Source: Palsa-1315 sp038200765 (GTDB lineage Bacteria > Nitrospirota > Nitrospiria > Nitrospirales > Nitrospiraceae). From it: DNA of 64,000 nt. A program made the position numbers and the translations under genes. Where the stretch lies: NCBI GenBank assembly GCA_038200765.1, contig JBBRRK010000001.1:13171-77170 (forward strand), read 5' to 3'. The notes under the pieces were generated by a model. It was not told where the DNA came from. It ran no database searches and worked only from the letters and a program-made list of their open reading frames with translations. The stretch's first letter is position 1, and every line of letters starts with the position of its first letter. Positions 58,956 through 64,000 of the stretch are shown here, piece after piece.

Positions 58956-60764
58956 CTAATCCTCTAGCGGGAGTTCGACGAGAATTTGAACTCCAGACCC
59001 AGGTTTTGAGGTTATCTGTAGCTGCGCACCAAGTTTTTGAGCACGCGCAGTCATATTCTGTAACCCGTTTCCCTGTCCGACTGTTTTTTCACTGTTGAAC
59101 CCGACACCGTCGTCTTTGATCTCAAGGTGAATTTGTCCGCGCTGCATCTGCAGAGAGACGAGACCGCTTCGGCCTTTAGAATGGCGAAGGCTGTTACTCA
59201 TCCCCTCTTGCACAATGTGAAGGATATGAAACGCTTCCAGGGGAGTCAACCGCTGAGCTGCCTCCGGAGCCAGATCGAGAGAAAAATGAATCCCCTGCGA
59301 ACTTCCCATGGTCATGGCCAGCTCGGTCAGCTTCGCACAGAACTGTTGCCCGCTGATCTCCTCATGCTTGTCCCACACGATATAAACCCGCACGTCTGAA
59401 ATAACTCTGTTTAAGCTGGCGACGGCATGCTCTAGCTTCTTGTCGGCCTCCCGATGATCTTCGTGAAAGAGATAGCGACATTCCTCAAGACTCATGCCAA
59501 TCGCATAGATGGTTTGGATGATATTGTCGTGGAGGTCCTGGGAGAGCTGCTCCCGCTCTTCGAGCACTTTGCGAAGCTGTTCTTCACTCTTTCGCAGTGC
59601 CTCCTCCGCCTGTCTGCGCTCGGTGATGTCCACCATGATGCCCCGTAGGATTGCGGGACCCAGTTCGTCGAGCTCCACGGTCACAGTGTCCTGGAGCCAC
59701 AGGGTTCGCCCATCGGCGGCGATCATCCGGTATTCGAACGAGTACTTGCGTTTATCCCGTGAAGCTGCGAGACAATATTCCATCACCCAGTCTCGATCGT
59801 CAGGGTGTATGTGTGCTTGCCAAAAGTCCGGCTCATCGAGCTAGTGCCACACAGGATAGCCGAGCACCAGTTCTGCTTGGTGGCTGACGAACGAAAACTT
59901 CCAGGTCCGCGCATCGCATTCCCATACGATACCCGGGATCGCTTCGATCAAATCGCGCTGCCATGCTCGGGCGACGCAGAGTGCGTCGTTCGCGACCACG
60001 AGTTCTTGCGTCCGCCGAGCCACGTGCTGTTCCAACTCATCGTTCACCTGCCGCAGCGCCTGCTCCATTTGCTTGCGTTCGGTAATGTCTCGGCCCGCCA
60101 CGAGGCGGACTTCCCGCCCTTTGTACCGGTAGGGTTTGATGACGACTTCCCCGTAGAATGTCGAGCCGTCTTTACGCCGTCCGACGGATTCGTATGGGCC
60201 TTGCTGCCCCTTCTTCATGTTGGAGATGACCATCTCTCGGGATTCATCGGCCACGAGGTCCAGAACGTGCTTTCCAATAAGTTCTCCCGACCCATAGCCG
60301 AACATCCGTTCCAAGCCTGAGTTGACCTCGATTATGAGGCCTTGGTCATGGATGGCGATACCGTCGAAGGTGGCGTCGGTGAGGAGCCGGTAACGCTCCT
60401 CGCTCTCACGTAGCGCCCGATTACCCTCGGTGATGACTCGCGCTGCCGCATACAGCACCGACGACTCGCTTTCCGGAGCCGGGACAATCCACGAGAGCCA
60501 TCGATACGACCCATCCTTGGCTCGATACCGATTCTCGAAGTTCGTGACGGACTGGCCGTCCACGAGTTGGTTCATCGCTGCCAGGGTTCGAGGTCGGTCG
60601 TCGAGGTGAATGAATTCGATGAATGGTTTTGAATACAGCTCGTCACGGCTGAATCCAAGCGTGTGTTCCCATGCTGAATTGAGCTCCTTGAAATAACCGT
60701 CGGTCCCTGCGATGCAGAGGAGGTCCATAGACAATTCGAAAAATCGATCGCGCTCGTAACTCAC
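58956..60764 (-). pseudogene. PAS-containing sensor histidine kinase interrupted by one in-frame TAG
   Basis: From GTG at 60762-60764 (GGGAGG upstream), the frame codes for three PAS domains: FFELSMDLLCIAGTDGYFKE, YRLLTDATFDGIAIHDQGLI, and ARAWQRDLIEAIPGIVWECD. At 59841-59843 a TAG follows LVLGYPVWH. The same frame then continues without any shift as LDEPDFWQAHIHPDDRDWVM, finishing PAS 3, then LSQDLHDNIIQTIYAIGMSL (HisKA_3 phospho-His) and the ATPase motifs DDGVGFNSEKTVGQGNGLQN. PAS domains of this type have a Trp at the TAG position (GYPVxxWL). If TAG is real, two fragments result; the second could start at ATG 59784-59786. Cytoplasmic kinase with no membrane segment. Pairs with the regulator at 58295. 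Confidence 0.8.
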
Positions 60765-60816
60765 CTTCGAGATCCTCCCTTTGCGCGAGCGATATGCTCG
60801 CTCACCAATCCCGACA

Positions 60817-60993
60817 TCAAACCAGCCGCGAGGCTGACGAGAACCGCTGGCCACCTTTCAAACACCGCCTCCCACCGATCTGTCCCATCAGCGTGATGGT
60901 GAGAATGTTCAGCGAAGCTCCGAGCAGTCCGGCGAGGAGGCAGGGCGTTCGCAAATACGTGTATATGGCAGCGAGAGCGTGTCGGAGCCGCAT
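60817..60993 (-). CDS. Possible small membrane protein (58 aa), weak
   Basis: ATG at 60991-60993 reads MRLRHALAAIYTYLRTPCLL then AGLLGASLNILTITLMGQIG with one hydrophobic helix. There is no clear ribosome-binding site and no recognised family. It could be a by-product of chance. Confidence 0.3.
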   Translation of the reverse strand: MRLRHALAAIYTYLRTPCLLAGLLGASLNILTITLMGQIGGRRCLKGGQRFSSASRLV

Positions 60994-61449
60994 TGCTCAG
61001 GTATCCCCAGTATTCTCGTTGGCTTCCAATCTACCCAAAGTCTGGCTTCTGTTCAAGTCCCGCTTTGATCTACGCCCAAAGCTACCTTTGTGACCTTAAC
61101 TTCAACCTTGCCGCTCCATTCGGATGGCGCGTCATCAATCGTTACACCAAACTTGCGGCTGTATCCTGTTTGAGGGGCGCGTTGGAATCCCCAAGAGAGA
61201 ATCTCGACCCAAACATCAGGCTGTACGACTCCGCCACTTTGCTGTTTTTGTTCTCAGTTCGTCAAAAAGAAGGGCTATCTGCGTGAGTTCTGATTGTTGA
61301 GAGGCGAGGGGAGTAGAACGGAAGTGCGGGCGTCCTCTTAGCCTTTCTTGGCCCCCCTCACGTGTATGCCAAGCTAAGTGTCCAACTTGATATACGAAAC
61401 AATGGTGTGACCCTCCCCTGATTTCACAGACACCTCCATACATGGGAGA
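60994..61449. other. Intergenic region upstream of the IS3 remnant
   Basis: No gene or repeat recognised on either strand. The end near 61380-61440 (GTGTCCAACTTGATATACGA) may be part of the left end of the IS3 element. Confidence 0.4.
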
Positions 61450-61470
61450 ATGATGAAATTGGAGGGCCGC

Positions 61471-61827
61471 ATGGCCAGACCCACACGACGTCAGTTGACC
61501 GACGCATTCACGTCCGAGGCCGTCCGGCTCACACGGGAATCGGGTCGGCTGGTGGCCCAGGTGGCGCGGGAGCTCGGGATTTCGGACAATGTGCGGTATC
61601 GTTGGCGGGGCGAGCAGCAGCAGGTCGAATCCTCGGGCCTCACACGCCAAGCGGTGCGGGCCGAGCAGGATGAGCTGACACGGCTCACACGGGCAAATGA
61701 GACGCTGAAGAAGGAGCGTGATTTTGTACCACGTGCGACGGCGTGCTTCGCGAGGGAATCGCAATGAGATACCGGGCGATCCAGGAGCATGACCGTCGCG
61801 AGGCCAAAAAAGACTCCCGACCCCTTT
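61471..61827 (+). pseudogene. IS3-family insertion sequence, truncated (orfA intact, orfB cut)
   Basis: orfA from ATG 61471 to TGA 61765-61767: MARPTRRQLTDAFTSEAVRL then VARELGISDNVRYRWRGEQQ and LTRANETLKKERDF, the HTH and leucine-zipper of IS3 OrfA. orfB begins with the overlapping ATG at 61764 (MRYRAIQEHDRRE, typical of the IS3 family) but is cut after about 13 residues where AAAAAAGACTCCCGACCCCT (a repeat seen at 57492) takes over, and it stops at a TGA. The rest of orfB, with the DDE site, is lost. Confidence 0.8.
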
Positions 61828-61869
61828 GATTTTTCCACGATTACGCGATGAGTCAATTTTCTTAACCAC

Positions 61870-62967
61870 TCATTTCCCACGCGCATACTCTTTGTGAAAC
61901 GGTTGTTCATGCACGCCATCGGTCCAACCCCTTCGAACATAGCCCACACCGGTGCCATTGGTAAATACGAATCCATTTAGTCTCCATGAAATCTGCCTTG
62001 GCCAATACACTGGCCTAGCATGCATCACCTGTACGTGAATCATAGCTTCCTCATAGTCTCCAGCCTCGGCGCAATTGACAACTCGATAGCTAGCAAATCC
62101 ACCTTCACGGCGGCCCAAGACTGCATAATGAAGTTTGTGTCTTCTTTCTGGGCGGCGCGGCACTGCTCTCAAGAAAGACTCGTGAACATGTTGGAAGCTA
62201 ACAGAATCTTGGACGAAAACATTTGCGTGGCAATTCAGAAACTGATGTTGATTGAATGCCTCCACATCTGCATCTCGCCGCACCTCTGTCCACCCATTCC
62301 TATCTGGGACACTGTAGACATCACCATCGAATCCAATGCATAGGATCTTGGGACTTACTGGAAGTAAGAGGATGTCCCCAGCAGAGTGGAGGCCAAAAGA
62401 GCGCCCGTTGGTTAGCGCACTTTCCAGATGCCAGCGATTGGTCAGAACGGCCGGATCATCTGAGGTAATAAAAGGAATACCGGTTCGATTTCTAACGAGG
62501 CAAACCTTCAGGTCAGCAACGCTGTCCATTGATACTGCGAAAGTCTTCATCGCCATTTGAACAGCTTCGCGAATTTCATAACGAAAACTGGCACCCGTTT
62601 GACCGCTAACATCATGAACTGCCTCCGTTATTTCTACAGACCGCCTTGACGCAGCCTCCGTTCTCAAGTGCTGTAGTAGCCAAAACACCCTCAGTACATG
62701 GCGATGCTCGTCAGTCAAGACATAGCCTGGCTTCAGAAGTTCACGCAATGTATTGCCGTATCCGTCTTCTATGCCCTTGATAGCCCTTTCCAAGAGAGGA
62801 TCTTTACCATAAAAATAATCACCTGAACATTGATGTTTCACCGCTGCCTGTTCAAAGAACTTCTGCCGATCAATGTTGTATAGATTGATTGCGGAGCTGA
62901 AGCCATCAATCGTGAAAGGGCGCAAATAGCATCTGGGAACAAAATGCTGATTTTTATTTGTGGCCAT
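61870..62967 (-). CDS. DUF4238 protein
   Basis: 365 residues. MATNKNQHFVPRCYLRPFTI is the DUF4238 opening (NQHxVPxxYLxxF). Downstream, EHRHVLRVFWLLQHLRTEAA, TGIPFITSDDPAVLTN and LLLPVSPKILCIGFDGD fit the family, with the Asp-rich SDDP motif typical. Function unknown, often accessory genes near mobile DNA. Lower G+C than the flanks, with an IS3 remnant next to it and two R4 palindromes 190 bases upstream. Unclear if it has a role in defence. Confidence 0.8.
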   Translation of the reverse strand: MATNKNQHFVPRCYLRPFTIDGFSSAINLYNIDRQKFFEQAAVKHQCSGDYFYGKDPLLERAIKGIEDGYGNTLRELLKPGYVLTDEHRHVLRVFWLLQHLRTEAASRRSVEITEAVHDVSGQTGASFRYEIREAVQMAMKTFAVSMDSVADLKVCLVRNRTGIPFITSDDPAVLTNRWHLESALTNGRSFGLHSAGDILLLPVSPKILCIGFDGDVYSVPDRNGWTEVRRDADVEAFNQHQFLNCHANVFVQDSVSFQHVHESFLRAVPRRPERRHKLHYAVLGRREGGFASYRVVNCAEAGDYEEAMIHVQVMHARPVYWPRQISWRLNGFVFTNGTGVGYVRRGWTDGVHEQPFHKEYARGK

Positions 62968-63157
62968 TCAGTCGTATGATTGCTGTATTCAGTGTCTTCA
63001 ATCAGTACCAGGACAGTCAGCGGAAGCCCATGGCTCCTCATTGACCTTGTCCAATCGATTCTGTGGCAACCAAAGCCTCGTGATGGACAACAAGTCTACT
63101 GCAACTTCCAACCGATATCCAAGCTTCCCTAGCTAGCAAATTACGCCTCTTACTACT

Positions 63158-63255
63158 GGGGTGGCTCGATTGGTCTCCACTGTGCGCATCCAACGAGGGG
63201 AGTCCGCGACCGCGCGTTGCGCGAGCACAGGAGACCAACAGGCTCCATCCCTCTC
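63158..63255 (+). repeat. Palindromic repeat family R4, copy 4
   Basis: TTGGTCTCC at the left pairs exactly with GGAGACCAA at the right, around the conserved core CATCCAACGAGGGGAGTCCG then CGCGCGTTGCGCGAGCAC. Confidence 0.7.
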
Positions 63256-63379
63256 CACTTCTCAATTTGTTCTTTTGACCTTCTCTGGACCGGCACCCGT
63301 GTCAGGCCTGACTGCGGCCGTCGAACGAGCACACTCCCCGTAGAAAAGCTCCTACCTAGCTTGCTCATTTTCCCTTCAC

Positions 63380-63480
63380 GGGAGGGTGGCCTGCTTGGTC
63401 TCCTACTGCGCGTGTCCAACGAGGGCCTTCCCAGGCCGCGCGTTGCGCGAGCACGGGAGATCACAGGCTACCCTCCCCTC
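63380..63480 (+). repeat. Palindromic repeat family R4, copy 5
   Basis: GGTCTCC pairs with GGGAGATC (one G-U type pair), around GTCCAACGAGGGCCTTCCCA then GGCCGCGCGTTGCGCGAGCA, the same core as copies 1 and 3. Confidence 0.7.
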
Positions 63481-63576
63481 CCATTCTTTGCGGGTCCCTC
63501 CTCGCATCCCATGCCGGTTCAAACCTCCCCGCATCAATCGCATCTCTCCCTCACCTTCTGAACCCCTGAATTTTCC

Positions 63577-63699
63577 TCACATCTCGACCAATTCTTTCCC
63601 CTTCCCCCACCGGCACTCCTGTTGCTCAAGCACATAGCCGTCGGCGCACGGCACAAACAGCCGGGAAGGAGGTGACGCAGGATCACAGCCATAGCGCAT
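63577..63699 (-). CDS. Possible small ORF (40 aa), weak
   Basis: ATG at 63697-63699 codes MRYGCDPASPPSRLFVPCAD then GYVLEQQECRWGKGKELVEM. The sequence before the ATG is an R3 arm (GTGAAAGGTGAAACGTAAA). The Cys pattern is slightly protein-like, but with no family or ribosome-binding site this is only a candidate. Confidence 0.25.
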   Translation of the reverse strand: MRYGCDPASPPSRLFVPCADGYVLEQQECRWGKGKELVEM

Positions 63700-64000
63700 T
63701 TTACGTTTCACCTTTCACGAAAAGAGGGTCTTCGCACATTCAAGTGGGTCATTCTGTAGTCAGACCATGCACAAACGCCTTGGCTGAAACGGCGATCCAG
63801 GCGTTCCCTACCGCTTGAAACTGGTGCAGGTTCTGGAGCAGAGTCGCCGCATGAAGCACCCGACATCCATCCGCGCCCTGTTCTCGCTGCCGGGCTTCGT
63901 CGCGGCCTCTCGGCTCGTCGGCCTCTGCGGTGACCGCGACGCCCGGGTCCTGGTATGACGGCGTCGAAACACACTGCGTGCTGCTCGCCGTGTGGCCACC
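63700..64000. other. Right end of window, no gene called
   Basis: The first 20 bases are an R3 arm (TTTACGTTTCACCTTTCACG). Beyond it, high-G+C sequence is open in several frames to the window edge. The pieces VLEQSRRMKHPTSIRALFSL and LPGFVAASRLVGLCGDRDAR in one plus frame might be part of a transposase, but I cannot tell. Confidence 0.3.

Noticed and set aside
61216..61869. Minus-strand ORF of 217 codons over the IS3 remnant
   Set aside because: It is the reverse of orfA, which has the real IS3 signature; the reverse product is rich in His, Cys and Pro as expected for a shadow.
12857..63480. R4 repeats as integron attC sites
   Set aside because: GTCCAAC fits one half-site, but the partner GTTGCGC does not fit GTTRRRY nor complement it, spacing is too short, and there is no integrase in the window.
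1..64000. Genome-wide recoding of TAG as Trp
   Set aside because: TAG is the normal stop of several intact genes here (thiD, pycA, EamA transporter, YciI, CheY-like, the kinase itself).
1..64000. CRISPR array or cas genes
   Set aside because: No regularly spaced short repeats and no Cas-like proteins; repeats present are dispersed.
63700..64000. ISL3-like transposase fragment at the right end
   Set aside because: A few residues look suggestive in different frames, but there is no continuous match, so no call was made.

Overview
The window looks like chromosome of a Nitrospira-type bacterium (phylum Nitrospirota). No rRNA is present, so this rests on gene content. Two markers carry the call: a complete ubiquitin-like/proteasome locus (mpa, dop, UBact, prcB, prcA, pafA) whose modifier is UBact rather than actinobacterial Pup, and a five-gene pyruvate/2-oxoacid:ferredoxin oxidoreductase operon that includes the CODH-beta-like extra subunit known from reverse-TCA autotrophs. 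A two-subunit pyruvate carboxylase fits the same carbon metabolism.

Layout. 1-10.4 kb: lipid acyltransferase/transporter fusion (cut by the left edge), membrane MutS-like ATPase, prmA-MOSC-methyltransferase operon, FGE-like secreted protein, hydrolase, thiD, FlgO-like protein. 10.5-14 kb: accessory patch (antitoxin remnant, lipoprotein, possible nuclease-like protein, two small unknown genes) with palindromic repeats. 14-25.8 kb: tenA, sthA, an unusual lipoprotein thiol peroxidase, pycB/pycA, phosphate-binding-like protein, small proteins, EamA transporter. 25.9-29.3 kb: decayed IS1595 transposase, DUF2203, YciI, decayed TPR gene. 29.3-33.5 kb: por operon behind a consensus sigma-70 promoter and a 230-nt structured leader. 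33.5-45.8 kb: tRNA-Asn, YheT-like hydrolase, then a minus-strand run HD-yjbQ-htrA-mpa-dop-UBact-prcB-prcA-pafA, with a HIT-protein pair diverging from it. 46-50.6 kb: Sel1/TPR protein and a CHASE2/sigma-54 activator gene split by a small transposable element. 50.6-64 kb: an accessory graveyard of toxin-antitoxin fragments, a broken FAD oxidoreductase, higBA, lipoproteins, IS remnants, a two-component system with an amber-interrupted kinase, and a DUF4238 gene.

The strongest observations are disruptions of otherwise clean genes. (1) dop stops at a TAG where the paralogous PafA has a conserved Trp, and the frame stays open for 54 more codons up to the UBact start. (2) A 206-bp CTAG-ended MITE splits one CHASE2-coiled-coil-sigma54 gene, and removing 202 bp restores a single frame exactly. 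(3) A PAS histidine kinase is broken by one TAG, also at an expected Trp. At least four dispersed repeat families are visible: MITE family 1, MITE family 2, GTGAAAC-armed repeats that sit in the junctions of the proteasome operon, and a palindrome family whose stems covary. These repeats repeatedly form the stop codon or abut the start codon of neighbouring genes. All functional calls come from reading sequence without database searches.
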